DNA of 34,728 nt from Clostridia bacterium (GCA_017938985.1 JAGBAK010000024.1:1-34728), one strand, 5' to 3'. Shown: positions 7,681 through 16,698, counted from the stretch's first letter. The notes: generated by a model not told the origin, from the sequence alone. Made by a program: numbers and translations.

Positions 7681-9009
7681 GTGGAAAGTTACATTATCAT
7701 TGCAATGCTTGCGGCAGTTATAATTCTGCTTGTCATTCTGCTCTCAAAACAGTCAAAAAGCAAAAACGAAACCGCAGAAAAAAGGATAGATGCCCTTGGC
7801 ACGGGGCTTAACGAGCTTTCCCGCTCCGTCGGTGCAGAGTTTGAGCGCAGCCGCCGTGAAATACAGGCAGGTCAGCGTGATTTGCGCCTTGAAACGGCGC
7901 AGAACCTCAATCAGATGAACGATAAGCTTGAAAATCTTCGCGTTGACAACACAAAGCAGAGTGCAGAGCTTTCAAAAACGCTCGGCGATTCGCTCAACAC
8001 AATCAGGCTCAACAATATGGAGCAGAACGAAAAGCAAAGCCGTGCACTCACCGAAGCAGTTGAAAAAATGCGCGAAAGTAACGAAAAAAAGCTTGAACAG
8101 ATGCGCCTGACCGTTGACGAAAAGCTGACCTCAACCCTTTCACAAAGGCTTGACAGCTCGTTCAAAACCGTTTCCGACAGACTTGAAAACGTTTATAAGT
8201 CCCTGGGCGAAATGAAAGAGCTCTCAAACGGCGTTACGGCAAACGTTGCCTCTCTCAACAGGGTACTCACAAACGTTAAAGCAAGAGGTACCTGGGCAGA
8301 AGTTCAGCTCGGCGCAATTCTTGACCAGACAATCCCCGGTATGTACGAAACCAACTTCGCCTGCAACCCTGCATCAAAGGACAGAGTTGAATTTGCCGTG
8401 CGTATCCCCTCGGGCGATGATAATGAAAGAATAACCTATCTGCCTATCGACTCAAAATTCCCGATGGAAGATTATGTCCGTCTTTGCGACGCTGCCGATT
8501 CAGCCGACGCAGAAGCACTTGCCGCAGCAAGAAAAGCTCTTGAAGCGCGCGTTGTCAATGAAGCAAAAACCGTTTCCAAATATATCAACGTACCAACCAC
8601 AACACCGTTTGCGATAATGTACCTTGCAACAGAAGGCCTTTATGCCGAAATTGCTTCGTCACGCAATGCGGTAAGCGAAAAGGTGCGCAGCGAATATAAC
8701 ATAATGATAGCAGGACCCTCAACCATCACCGCCCTGCTCAACTCACTTTCACTTGGCTTCAGGGCCGTTGCCATCAACGAAAAAGCAAACGAGGTTCGTC
8801 TGCTTCTCGCTGCGGCAAAGGTTCAGTATGATAAATTCGGCGTTGTTCTTCACAAAGCTAAGCAAAAAATCGACGAAGCAGGTAAGTCACTTGAAGAAGC
8901 CGACCACCGCAACGAAATTATCAGGAAGAAGCTCAAAAAGGTTGAAGAAATCGACGGCATGAACGCCGACGAGATATTAGGTTTGGAAGAAAATAATTCA
9001 GATATTTAA
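7681..9009 (+). CDS. rmuC: RmuC-family protein (coiled-coil plus nuclease-fold domain)
   Basis: Member of the RmuC family, linked in E. coli to limiting recombination at inverted repeats; the C-terminal domain has a PD-(D/E)XK-like fold. It is 442 residues. The N-terminal membrane helix spans about 4-22, a long coiled coil (Glu/Lys/Arg/Leu-rich) about 25-190, and the conserved RmuC domain about 190-415, with KARGTWAEVQLG and LPIDSKFPMEDY as its most recognisable stretches. It starts with GTG; GGAG lies about 9 bases upstream. It is the first gene of a three-gene run, and the GH3 gene begins 13 bases after its stop. No biochemical link between RmuC and the two downstream enzymes is known to me. 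Confidence 0.93.
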   Translation: MESYIIIAMLAAVIILLVILLSKQSKSKNETAEKRIDALGTGLNELSRSVGAEFERSRREIQAGQRDLRLETAQNLNQMNDKLENLRVDNTKQSAELSKTLGDSLNTIRLNNMEQNEKQSRALTEAVEKMRESNEKKLEQMRLTVDEKLTSTLSQRLDSSFKTVSDRLENVYKSLGEMKELSNGVTANVASLNRVLTNVKARGTWAEVQLGAILDQTIPGMYETNFACNPASKDRVEFAVRIPSGDDNERITYLPIDSKFPMEDYVRLCDAADSADAEALAAARKALEARVVNEAKTVSKYINVPTTTPFAIMYLATEGLYAEIASSRNAVSEKVRSEYNIMIAGPSTITALLNSLSLGFRAVAINEKANEVRLLLAAAKVQYDKFGVVLHKAKQKIDEAGKSLEEADHRNEIIRKKLKKVEEIDGMNADEILGLEENNSDI

Positions 9010-9022
9010 GGAGGAACTCTCA

Positions 9023-11440
9023 ATGAAAGACCCCAAAGAAATTCTCGCTTTGATGACACTTGAAGAAAAAGCCGCTATCTGCGACGGCGAAAACTTCTGG
9101 AATCTCAAGGCAATGGAAAAGTACGGTATACCCTCAATTATGGTTTGCGACGGACCTCACGGACTTCGCAAAAAAGACTACAGCAAAAAGGGCGACAGCC
9201 TGAGCAACAGTGTTCCCGCAATCAGCTATCCCACTGCAGCAACAACGGCTTGCTCATGGGATCCCGACCTTCTTTATGAAATGGGCGTTGCTCTCGGCAA
9301 AAAGTGCCTTAAAGAGCAGGTTGGCGTGCTTCTCGGCCCCGGTATCAATATGAAGCGTTCTCCCCTTTGCGGCAGAAACTTTGAGTATTTCTCCGAAGAT
9401 CCCGTTCTTGCAGGCGAGCTTGCCGCAAGCTTTATCAATGGCGTTCAGTCAATGGGAGTCGGCACTTCACTCAAGCATTTCTGCGCCAACAGCCAGGAAA
9501 CACGCAGAATGACCTGCGATTCAGTTGTTGACGAAAGAGCTCTTCGTGAAATTTATCTTACAGCTTTTGAAATTGCGGTTAAAAAAGCAAAACCCTGGAC
9601 CGTAATGAACTCCTATAACAAAATCAACGGCGCACACGGCTCCGAAAACAGACACACCCAGATTGAAATTCTTCGTGACGAATGGGGATTTGACGGCGTT
9701 GTAGTCAGCGACTGGGGCGCAGTCAACGACAGAGTTCTCGGCTTCAAAAACGGTAACGATCTCGAAATGCCCTCATCATCAGGCTCAGGCGCAAAGAAAA
9801 TTGTTGAAGCTGTCAAGAGCGGTAAGCTTGACAAGGCTGTTCTTGACGAAAGAGCTCTTAATATGCTCAACCTCATCAAGAAGGCAGTTGACGGCTCAAA
9901 AGAAAACTATGAATATAACGATATCGACGACCAGCCTCTTGCAAGAAAGATTGCCGCACAGTCAATGGTTCTTCTCAAGAATGACGGCATTCTTCCTCTT
10001 AAGAAGGGCACAAAGGTTGCCGTTATCGGTGAACTTGCAAGACAGCCCAGATATCAGGGCGCAGGCTCTTCACACATCAATCCCACAAAGCTTGACAACG
10101 CTCTTGACGAGATGCTTGCTTCGGGCTTCAAGATTCAGTTTGCACAGGGTTATGAGCTCAAGGCAAAGAAGGCAAAGAAAAACGCAGCTCACCTTGCAGA
10201 AGCCGTTGAGCTTGCAAAGAACAGCGAAAGAGTTGTTCTTTTCGTCGGTCTTACAGACGAATATGAAGCAGAAGGCTTTGACAGAAGCATTATGACTCTT
10301 CCCGAAGCTCACGATAAGCTTGTTGAAGAAATCACCAAGGTAAACAAGAACGTTATCGTTGTTCTTGCAGGCGGTTCACCCGTTGAAATGCCCTGGAACG
10401 ACAAGGTAAGTGCAGTTCTTCATTCATACCTCGGAGGTCAGGCAGGCGCAGGCGCAGTTGCAGATATCCTTTGCGGCGACGTTAACCCCAGCGGTAAGCT
10501 CCCCGAAACATATCCCATGTGCTATAACTGCACACCCGCAAAGAACAACTTCCCCGGCAACCCTGCTTCCGTTGAATACAGAGAAAGCGTTTATATCGGC
10601 TACAGATATTACGATAAGATCGAAAAGAAAGTCCGCTATCCCTTCGGCTTCGGTCTTTCATACACAACGTTTGAATACAGCGATATCAGACTTGACAAAA
10701 CAGCTATGGACGAAAACGACGTTCTTACCGTTTCGTTCAAGGTTCAGAACACCGGCAAGGTTGCAGGCTACGAAACAGCACAGCTCTACGTTGCCGACAA
10801 AGAAAGCACAATCTTCAGACCCGTTAAGGAACTCAAGGGCTTCAAGAAGGTTTGGCTTGAACCCGGCGAATGCAAAGAAATCAGCATTCAGCTTTCAAAG
10901 AGAGCTTTTGCTTTCTACAACGTGAACATCAATGACTGGTGCGTTGAAAGCGGCGATTTTGATATCCTTGTAGGTTCATCAAGCGCAGATATCAAACTCA
11001 GCGCAACTGTTACCGTTTACGCTCCCGAGGTTGATATTCCCGATTATTCACAGGTTGCTCCTCTCTACTACACAGGTGAGGTTCAGAACGTTCCTGCAGA
11101 GCAGTTTGTTGCCGTTCTCGGCAGAGAACTTCCTCCCTGCGACTATGACCCCAACAGAAAGCTTGGCATTGTTGACACGTTTGAAAGCTGCAGCCACACA
11201 AAGAACGGCAGAAGAATGTATAATCTGCTCAAGAAGCTTGTTCCTGCAGGCTTTGCACAGGCTATTGCCCTTCAGACACCCTTCCGTGACTTTATCAGCA
11301 TGAGCGGCGGCGTTTTCAGCGAGCAGATGGCGGAAGGTCTTGTAAGACTTCTCAGCGGCGAAAAGGGCGGCATCCGCATGATTCTCAAAGGTATTCCCAA
11401 GGCTATTGCTGGCGTAGGTCCTCTTCTTAAGAATATCTAA
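9023..11440 (+). CDS. Glycoside hydrolase family 3 beta-glucosidase-like enzyme
   Basis: Retaining exo-glycosidase of GH3, 805 residues, with no signal peptide, so intracellular and likely acting on imported oligosaccharides. Order: (beta/alpha)8 domain about 1-290 containing GRNFEYFSEDP (118-128), KHF (151-153) and VVSDWGA with the nucleophile Asp230; a second alpha/beta sandwich domain about 300-540 with DEYEAEGFDR, in which Glu417 is the expected acid/base; a fibronectin III-like domain about 568-665; and a further 140-residue helical tail. A perfect AAGGAGG precedes the ATG. Codon choice is strongly biased (AAG, GGC, CTT/CTC), suggesting high expression. Substrate (beta-glucoside, xyloside or other) cannot be fixed. 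It is co-transcribed with rmuC and the downstream phosphoesterase. Confidence 0.93.
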   Translation: MKDPKEILALMTLEEKAAICDGENFWNLKAMEKYGIPSIMVCDGPHGLRKKDYSKKGDSLSNSVPAISYPTAATTACSWDPDLLYEMGVALGKKCLKEQVGVLLGPGINMKRSPLCGRNFEYFSEDPVLAGELAASFINGVQSMGVGTSLKHFCANSQETRRMTCDSVVDERALREIYLTAFEIAVKKAKPWTVMNSYNKINGAHGSENRHTQIEILRDEWGFDGVVVSDWGAVNDRVLGFKNGNDLEMPSSSGSGAKKIVEAVKSGKLDKAVLDERALNMLNLIKKAVDGSKENYEYNDIDDQPLARKIAAQSMVLLKNDGILPLKKGTKVAVIGELARQPRYQGAGSSHINPTKLDNALDEMLASGFKIQFAQGYELKAKKAKKNAAHLAEAVELAKNSERVVLFVGLTDEYEAEGFDRSIMTLPEAHDKLVEEITKVNKNVIVVLAGGSPVEMPWNDKVSAVLHSYLGGQAGAGAVADILCGDVNPSGKLPETYPMCYNCTPAKNNFPGNPASVEYRESVYIGYRYYDKIEKKVRYPFGFGLSYTTFEYSDIRLDKTAMDENDVLTVSFKVQNTGKVAGYETAQLYVADKESTIFRPVKELKGFKKVWLEPGECKEISIQLSKRAFAFYNVNINDWCVESGDFDILVGSSSADIKLSATVTVYAPEVDIPDYSQVAPLYYTGEVQNVPAEQFVAVLGRELPPCDYDPNRKLGIVDTFESCSHTKNGRRMYNLLKKLVPAGFAQAIALQTPFRDFISMSGGVFSEQMAEGLVRLLSGEKGGIRMILKGIPKAIAGVGPLLKNI

Positions 11441-11457
11441 TAACAGGAGAAATCAAA

Positions 11458-14400
11458 ATGGCTAAAAAAAATGTACGCAAAATAATAAGCTTTATGCTTG
11501 TGCTTGCAATTATTATTGTCAGCGTTCCGTTCTGCGCAAGTGCCGAAGGCTCTGCAATAAGATTCGGTGTTATCTCCGATATTCACTATTTTGCAAACGA
11601 GCTTAAGCATGACGGCGAAGAATACGACAAATGGCTCTATGACAAGCATAAGGAATATGATGACGTTGATTCACTTCTTGACAATGCACTCGACGGCGTT
11701 CTGCGCAACGCCGTTGAGGACGGCTCAACATATGTTCTTATCCCCGGCGACCTTACAAAGGACGGCGAAAAGAAGAGTCACGAGGCTCTTGCCGCAATAT
11801 TTGCGGATTTTGAAGCAGAAACAGGCATTCAGGTTTTCGTTGTTCCCGGCAACCACGATATCAACAACTCAAAGGCAATAACCTTTGAAAACGGCTACGA
11901 AGAGCCCGCCGAAAAAACCTCTCCCGAGGATTTCCGTGAAATTTATGCAGACTTCGGCTATGCCGATGCTGACAGCGTTTTTGTTCCCGAAGAGGGTAAC
12001 AAGGGCGGTATGCTCTCCTACACCGAGGTTCTGGGCAACTATAAGCTCATCGCCATCGACAGCTGTATGTACAGCGAAGATAACGGCGCAGAGGACAACG
12101 AGCATATGACCGACGGCAGAATCGGCGACGACCTGCTTGAATGGATTATCGCAGAATGTGAAGATGCAGAAGAAAGAGGTCTGACCGTTATCGGTATGCA
12201 GCATCACAACCTCGTTCCTCATATGGAAATTGAAGAAGCCACTTTCTGGCCCTTCGTTGTTCAGGAATGGATTCAGATTGCCGAAGCCTATGCCGATGCA
12301 GGTATGCACTATGTGTTTACCGGTCACCTTCATGTTAACGACACCTCCTCACACATTTCCGATAACGGCGAGATTGTTTATGACATTCTCACCCCCACTC
12401 TCACAGGTTATCCCAACTGCTACAAAATAGTTGACTTTGTTTCCGACGGCAAAAACGTTCAGTTCAATATGAAAACCCTTGATATTGACGAATATCAGAA
12501 CGTTGTTTCAGATGACGGAACGGTTTATGAAAAACCCTTTAAGCTCACTTATTCGTTTGAGCGCACCTTCGGCAAGGGCAGCGTCAAAGACCTGCTTGAA
12601 GGCATAATCCATCCGTTTATAACCAATCTTTTCGGTGATATAGCTGCTGAGGGCGGTCTTATAAAATACCTTGCCGCAAGCGGTCTTGACCTTGAGCAGA
12701 TAATCATTGACGCCCTTGGCACAAACGGTCTTGCAATCGGCAACGTTGATATTCTCACCGTAAGCACAAACCTTATGGGTCTTATCAACGATATCGGCTC
12801 ACAGGTTGACAGCGTTTACATCAATCAGCCCGAACTGACTCTTGAAAAAATCGACGTCATCCTTGATAAGCTTCTGAGCTTTGAACTGACCGATATGCCC
12901 GCAACCTATCTCAACGAGATGCTCGGCTATGAAGTTGAGGGCGGCTGCACCGTAAGCCAGCTTGCAACAACCGTTATGCTTGCATATTACGGCGGCGACG
13001 AGGATATGGAAAACTTTGCTTACGTTGAAGATATCCTTGAAGGCTTTGACAGCGGCGTTCTTACGGAAAAATTCTTTAATCTTCTTCTTGAGGTTGTTGT
13101 TGACGACCTTGTAAAGAACGAAATTCTTGCAAACATCGAGCTCAACCCCGGTTCGCTCTTCCCGCCCAAAACTCTTTTTGCCGTTCTCGGCAGAGTTCTT
13201 CAGGGCGCAACCGAGCTTCTTCTCGGCGGCGATACCAGCCTGCTCAATCTTGTTGAATCCGTGCTCGGTCTGCCCGTTGTTCCCGAAGAATATTCTTCGC
13301 TTGACAGCATTATTGATAACCTTGCAGGTAAATTCCTTACCTTCAGCCAGTTTGAATCCTGGGGCTACACCATATCCTGGATGCTCGGTTCATTCTTCTA
13401 TGATGAAGATCCGCAGCCTCAGATGGACAGCAACGTTTCATTCCCCTATTCGGGTCCCGTTGAAATTGAGGTTACAAAGGAAAATTACCGTCTGCCCTCG
13501 CAGATTAACGTAACGCTCGGCAACGATTCAAAAACCGAGGCAAACATCACCTGGCTCACTAAATACAGCCTGACCGCAACGGATATTGAGCTTATTCCTT
13601 ATAGCGAAAATCCCGTTTTCACAGGCGAACCCACAGTTGATTCAAGAATCAACGCCACAAGCGAAACTGTTGTCAGAAGCTACCCCGGCGCAGATATCGG
13701 TCTGCTTATGCCGATTCTTCCTTATGAATCAGAATTCGTTTACCATACGGTGAAGCTCTCCGGTCTTGAACCCGGTACCAAATACAGTTTCCGCATCGGC
13801 GACGCAGAAAGAGGCTGGTGGAGCGACGCAGGTGTTATTCAGACTGCAGGCGGTCCTGACGAAGCTTTCAGTTTCATTTACGTAACCGACCCGCAGGCAC
13901 AGCGTCCCGACCACTATGACAGATATGCCGAAACCGTTGAAACTGCTCACGCTCTTTATCCCGATGCAAGATTTGTTGTTTCGGCAGGCGACCAGGTTGA
14001 TATGGGCGAAAACAACAAGCACTGGAACTATTTCCTCAACTCAACAGATGAGTTCCTCAAGCTTCCCTTTATGCCCACAACAGGTAACCACGAAAAAGAC
14101 GGAGCTGTTATCACAGGCATCTTCAAGCTTCCCAACGTTCCCGAACAGGACCTTGAAACAGGTGTTTTCTATTCATACGAATACAACGGCGTTCATTTCA
14201 CCGTTCTTAACACAAACGACGATGAGGACGACAAGCTCAGCGATGCTCAGGTTGAATGGCTTACAAACGATATAAAGAACAGCAATGCAAAGTTCAACGT
14301 TGTTGTTCTTCATAAGGCACCTTATTCCAACGGTTCACACTTTGAGGACGGCGAGGTTGAAGGCTTCAGAAATCAGCTCAGCGCTCTTCTGCCTTATCTC

Positions 14401-14916
14401 GGTGTAGACCTTGTTCTTCAGGGTCACGACCACGTTTACCTGCGCACCGACGTTCTCAATGCCAACGCAGTTGTTCCCACAAAGACCGAAACCGTCAAAT
14501 ATAACGGTCAGGATTATGAGATGAAGATTAATCCTAAGGGAACCATATATTCCATCTGCGGCACTTCGGGCGTTAAGGTTTATGACACCGTTGATGCAAC
14601 GGCAACAGACAGCGCATTCCCCAGAGCAGAAGCAATTGTTGAGAGCGAGTACTCAATGTTCACCGCAATCACGGTTGACGGCGACAGACTTTATTACAAC
14701 GCCTATCAGGTTGTTGACGGCGAAGCTGTCTGCGTTGACTCATTTGCAATTGAAAGCTCAGACCCTGCTTCTCCCTCTGACAGAATCGGCGCTGACGCTT
14801 TTGATAATCTTCTCACTTCGCTTTTCGCAAAGCTGAACATCAAGCTCATCTGGAAACCCCTTAACTTCTTCCTTGGACTTCTCGGCAAAATTATGTCGGT
14901 TTTCGGAATGATTTAA
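11458..14916 (+). CDS. Secreted tandem metallophosphoesterase with purple-acid-phosphatase-like second half
   Basis: An exported 1152-residue protein with two calcineurin-like phosphoesterase domains. Residues 1-29 are a signal peptide ending ASA. Domain 1 (about 33-345) has D41-I-H43, GDLT (97-100), GNHD (131-134), H249-H250-N and GHLH (289-292), a complete dinuclear metal site. Residues 345-660 are helical and unrecognised. A fibronectin-like purple acid phosphatase N-domain follows (about 675-800, SGLEPGTKYSFRIGD), then domain 2 with TDPQ near 811, GDQVD near 844, GNHE near 876 and GHDH near 989. The C-terminus is an amphipathic/hydrophobic tail with no LPxTG motif. It starts 17 bases after the GH3 stop with AGGAG upstream. 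The substrate could be any phosphomono- or diester. Confidence 0.88.
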   Translation: MAKKNVRKIISFMLVLAIIIVSVPFCASAEGSAIRFGVISDIHYFANELKHDGEEYDKWLYDKHKEYDDVDSLLDNALDGVLRNAVEDGSTYVLIPGDLTKDGEKKSHEALAAIFADFEAETGIQVFVVPGNHDINNSKAITFENGYEEPAEKTSPEDFREIYADFGYADADSVFVPEEGNKGGMLSYTEVLGNYKLIAIDSCMYSEDNGAEDNEHMTDGRIGDDLLEWIIAECEDAEERGLTVIGMQHHNLVPHMEIEEATFWPFVVQEWIQIAEAYADAGMHYVFTGHLHVNDTSSHISDNGEIVYDILTPTLTGYPNCYKIVDFVSDGKNVQFNMKTLDIDEYQNVVSDDGTVYEKPFKLTYSFERTFGKGSVKDLLEGIIHPFITNLFGDIAAEGGLIKYLAASGLDLEQIIIDALGTNGLAIGNVDILTVSTNLMGLINDIGSQVDSVYINQPELTLEKIDVILDKLLSFELTDMPATYLNEMLGYEVEGGCTVSQLATTVMLAYYGGDEDMENFAYVEDILEGFDSGVLTEKFFNLLLEVVVDDLVKNEILANIELNPGSLFPPKTLFAVLGRVLQGATELLLGGDTSLLNLVESVLGLPVVPEEYSSLDSIIDNLAGKFLTFSQFESWGYTISWMLGSFFYDEDPQPQMDSNVSFPYSGPVEIEVTKENYRLPSQINVTLGNDSKTEANITWLTKYSLTATDIELIPYSENPVFTGEPTVDSRINATSETVVRSYPGADIGLLMPILPYESEFVYHTVKLSGLEPGTKYSFRIGDAERGWWSDAGVIQTAGGPDEAFSFIYVTDPQAQRPDHYDRYAETVETAHALYPDARFVVSAGDQVDMGENNKHWNYFLNSTDEFLKLPFMPTTGNHEKDGAVITGIFKLPNVPEQDLETGVFYSYEYNGVHFTVLNTNDDEDDKLSDAQVEWLTNDIKNSNAKFNVVVLHKAPYSNGSHFEDGEVEGFRNQLSALLPYLGVDLVLQGHDHVYLRTDVLNANAVVPTKTETVKYNGQDYEMKINPKGTIYSICGTSGVKVYDTVDATATDSAFPRAEAIVESEYSMFTAITVDGDRLYYNAYQVVDGEAVCVDSFAIESSDPASPSDRIGADAFDNLLTSLFAKLNIKLIWKPLNFFLGLLGKIMSVFGMI

Positions 14917-14928
14917 GCTGAAATTTTT

Positions 14929-14957
14929 CCGCCCTGACCTGTTCGGGGCGGATTTTT
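14929..14957 (+). terminator. Intrinsic terminator of the rmuC-GH3-phosphoesterase run
   Basis: Stem CCGCCC (14929-14934) pairs with GGGCGG (14946-14951), followed by ATTTTTTG. Confidence 0.8.
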
Positions 14958-14988
14958 TGTTTGCGCATCAAAAACCGTGTGTTTTTTC

Positions 14989-15017
14989 TTGAATATGACG
15001 TTTATTAATGGTATAAT
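14989..15017 (+). promoter_or_regulatory. Sigma-A promoter of murD
   Basis: TTGAAT (14989-14994), exactly 17 bases, TATAAT (15012-15017), 36 bases before the chosen ATG. Confidence 0.8.
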
Positions 15018-15053
15018 ATAAAGAACATCTGCACTGATAAGGAGATGCTTGAA

Positions 15054-16355
15054 ATGTTTCAGCAGTTAATCGAATATTTTGACAGCCGCAAGGTGCTCGT
15101 TCTCGGCTTCGGCAGAGAAGGCAGGTCAACATATGATATAATCCGCCACAATCTGCCCGATAAGCACATCGGCATTGCCGATATGCGTGAGGTTACAGTT
15201 CACGACGATAACGTTACTCTTCACTGCGGCGCAAACTATCTCGACGCCATAAAAGAATACGATACCGTCATCAAAACCCCCGGTATGTCGTTCAAGGACG
15301 TTGTTGTGCCCGAGGGAGTTGAGGTCACTTGCCAGACTGACCTTTTTCTCCGATTTTCAGACTGCGTTTGCGTAGGCGTTACAGGCACAAAGGGTAAAAC
15401 CACCACGTCAACGCTTATTCACGGTATGGTCAAGCAGTCGGGCAAAAAAGCCTGTCTCATCGGCAACATCGGCGTTCCTGTGCTTGACAGCCTTGAAAAC
15501 GAAGAGGTTGACGTTGCGGTTATTGAAATGTCCTCACATCAGCTTGAATTCACAACCGCATCCCCCCACGTTGCGGTTATGACCAATATTTATCCCGAAC
15601 ACCTTGACCACTATAACGGCTTCGGCGGTTACGTTGCGGCAAAACTCAACATCATCCGTCACCAGACGGGCAGCGACTATTTTGTTTGCAACGCCGAGCA
15701 GGATTTTGACCGTTATTTTGATTTTTCAAACGCAAAGACATCTGTTATCAAGGTCGGTGTAAACGGCAGCAAGGGTGACGAAGCAATCATTGCCGCCGCA
15801 GCCGCAAACGAGCGTCTTAAGGGAGAGCACAACAGACAAAACGTATGTGTTGCCGCAACGGTTGCACGCTGCCTTGGCATAAGCGACGACGATATTCTCA
15901 AAGCGGTTGAGAATTTTGCAGGAATCGAAAACAGAATGGAGCCTGTCGGTGAATACGAGGGCATCAAATTCTATAACGATTCAATCGCAACCATTCCTCA
16001 CGCTGTTGAATGCGCAATTGAAGCCATCGGCGACGTTGATACGCTGATTTTCGGCGGAATGGACAGAGGCATTGACTATTCGGGATTCAAGCGTTATCTT
16101 CAGAAATGCAGAGTACGCAACCTTATCGGCACACCCGACACGGGAACAGATATCTGCAACGCCCTGATTGAAAGCGGCTGCCCGAAGAACATTGTTATTG
16201 CACAGGACCTTGAAGAAGCGGTTGAAGCCGCATTCGAGTTTACCGAAAAAGGCAAAAGCTGCCTGATGTCGCCTGCCGCATCAAGCTACAACGTCTATAA
16301 AGACTTTGAGGATAAGGGCAACCATTATAAACAGCTTGTTAAAAACCACAAATAA
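15054..16355 (+). CDS. murD: UDP-N-acetylmuramoyl-L-alanine--D-glutamate ligase
   Basis: Cytosolic Mur ligase adding D-glutamate to UDP-MurNAc-L-Ala in peptidoglycan precursor synthesis, using ATP. I choose the ATG at 15054 (433 aa): the ATG at 15045 overlaps the AAGGAG site (15039-15044), whose 9-base spacing fits 15054. N-terminal Rossmann domain with LVLGFGREGRS, where UDP-substrate binds; central ATPase domain with P-loop GVTGTKGKTTTS, EMSSHQLE, and NIYPEHLDHY; the AAKLNII lysine is the expected carbamylated residue; C-terminal domain with FGGMDRGIDYSGF. It stands alone, outside any dcw cluster, with its own promoter and terminator. MurD is favoured over MurC/E/F by the N-terminal domain and the spacing of motifs. 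Confidence 0.92.
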   Translation: MFQQLIEYFDSRKVLVLGFGREGRSTYDIIRHNLPDKHIGIADMREVTVHDDNVTLHCGANYLDAIKEYDTVIKTPGMSFKDVVVPEGVEVTCQTDLFLRFSDCVCVGVTGTKGKTTTSTLIHGMVKQSGKKACLIGNIGVPVLDSLENEEVDVAVIEMSSHQLEFTTASPHVAVMTNIYPEHLDHYNGFGGYVAAKLNIIRHQTGSDYFVCNAEQDFDRYFDFSNAKTSVIKVGVNGSKGDEAIIAAAAANERLKGEHNRQNVCVAATVARCLGISDDDILKAVENFAGIENRMEPVGEYEGIKFYNDSIATIPHAVECAIEAIGDVDTLIFGGMDRGIDYSGFKRYLQKCRVRNLIGTPDTGTDICNALIESGCPKNIVIAQDLEEAVEAAFEFTEKGKSCLMSPAASSYNVYKDFEDKGNHYKQLVKNHK

Positions 16356-16361
16356 ATCCGT

Positions 16362-16399
16362 AACCGTGTGCTGAACGAATCAACACGCGGTTATTTTTT
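16362..16399 (+). terminator. Intrinsic terminator of murD
   Basis: AACCGTGTG (16362-16370) pairs with CACGCGGTT (16384-16392) over 9 bp with one G-T, then TATTTTTT. Confidence 0.75.
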
Positions 16400-16409
16400 G
16401 GGGCCGTTC

Positions 16410-16438
16410 TTGACAACGCGTTTCAAAAGGAATATACT
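16410..16438 (+). promoter_or_regulatory. Sigma-A promoter of tRNA-Ala
   Basis: Consensus TTGACA (16410-16415), 17-base spacer, TATACT (16433-16438), ending 12 bases before the mature tRNA 5' end. Confidence 0.8.
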
Positions 16439-16450
16439 TTGTATTAATAA

Positions 16451-16526
16451 GGGCCCGTAGCTCAGTTGGGAGAGCATTCGGTTCGCATCCGAAAGGTCAT
16501 GGGTTCGAATCCCACCGGGTCCACCA
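16451..16526 (+). tRNA. tRNA-Ala (anticodon CGC)
   Basis: A 76-base cloverleaf. Acceptor GGGCCCG pairs with CGGGTCC and carries the G3-U70 wobble that defines tRNA-Ala. D stem GCTC/GAGC, anticodon stem TTCGG/CCGAA with loop TTCGCAT (anticodon CGC, codon GCG), T arm ATGGG/CCCAC with TTCGAAT loop, discriminator A and encoded CCA. It is followed at once by a terminator hairpin that forms part of a repeated block. Confidence 0.95.
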
Positions 16527-16584
16527 AAAAAGTCATTGCAGCTTTAGCTGTGATGGCTTTTTCTTTTACGGTGGGATTCGAAAG
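16511..16584 (+). repeat. 74-bp direct repeat, copy 1 (contains the tRNA-Ala 3' end)
   Basis: This block runs from the T-stem/acceptor 3' strand of tRNA-Ala through CCA, a terminator-like hairpin (16527-16562) and then CGGTGGGATTCGAA (16569-16582), which is the exact reverse complement of tRNA positions TTCGAATCCCACCG (16504-16517). An identical 74-base copy lies at 16699-16772. The duplicated tRNA part comprises the last 16 bases of the gene. Confidence 0.9.
16527..16562 (+). terminator. Terminator hairpin after tRNA-Ala (copy 1)
   Basis: AAAAAG (16527-16532) with CTTTTT (16557-16562), enclosing CAT/ATG and CAGCT/AGCTG stems. The same hairpin is repeated at 16715-16750. Confidence 0.75.
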
Positions 16585-16684
16585 CCCGTTAAGAAAACCT
16601 TTCGGTGAAAGGTTTTCAGGGCGTCGAGCCGCTAAGCGGTTTAAATTCTGCAGCGATTCCCGAAAGTCGAACACCACAGTAAAG
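16563..16684. mobile_element. Small hairpin-rich MITE-like unit between the tRNA-Ala repeats
   Basis: Non-coding unit with imperfect inverted ends: CTTTTACGGTGGGATTCGAA (from 16563) and, inverted, CGAAAGTCGAACACCACAGT (from 16661). Inside is a perfect 11-bp stem GAAAACCTTTC/GAAAGGTTTTC with a 3-base loop (16593-16617) and a second short stem CCGC/GCGG (16629-16639). Open frames cross it on both strands, but they begin in tRNA sequence and look spurious. Mobility is inferred from structure only; no transposase or target duplication is seen. Confidence 0.4.
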
Positions 16685-16698
16685 CAACCCAACATTTA

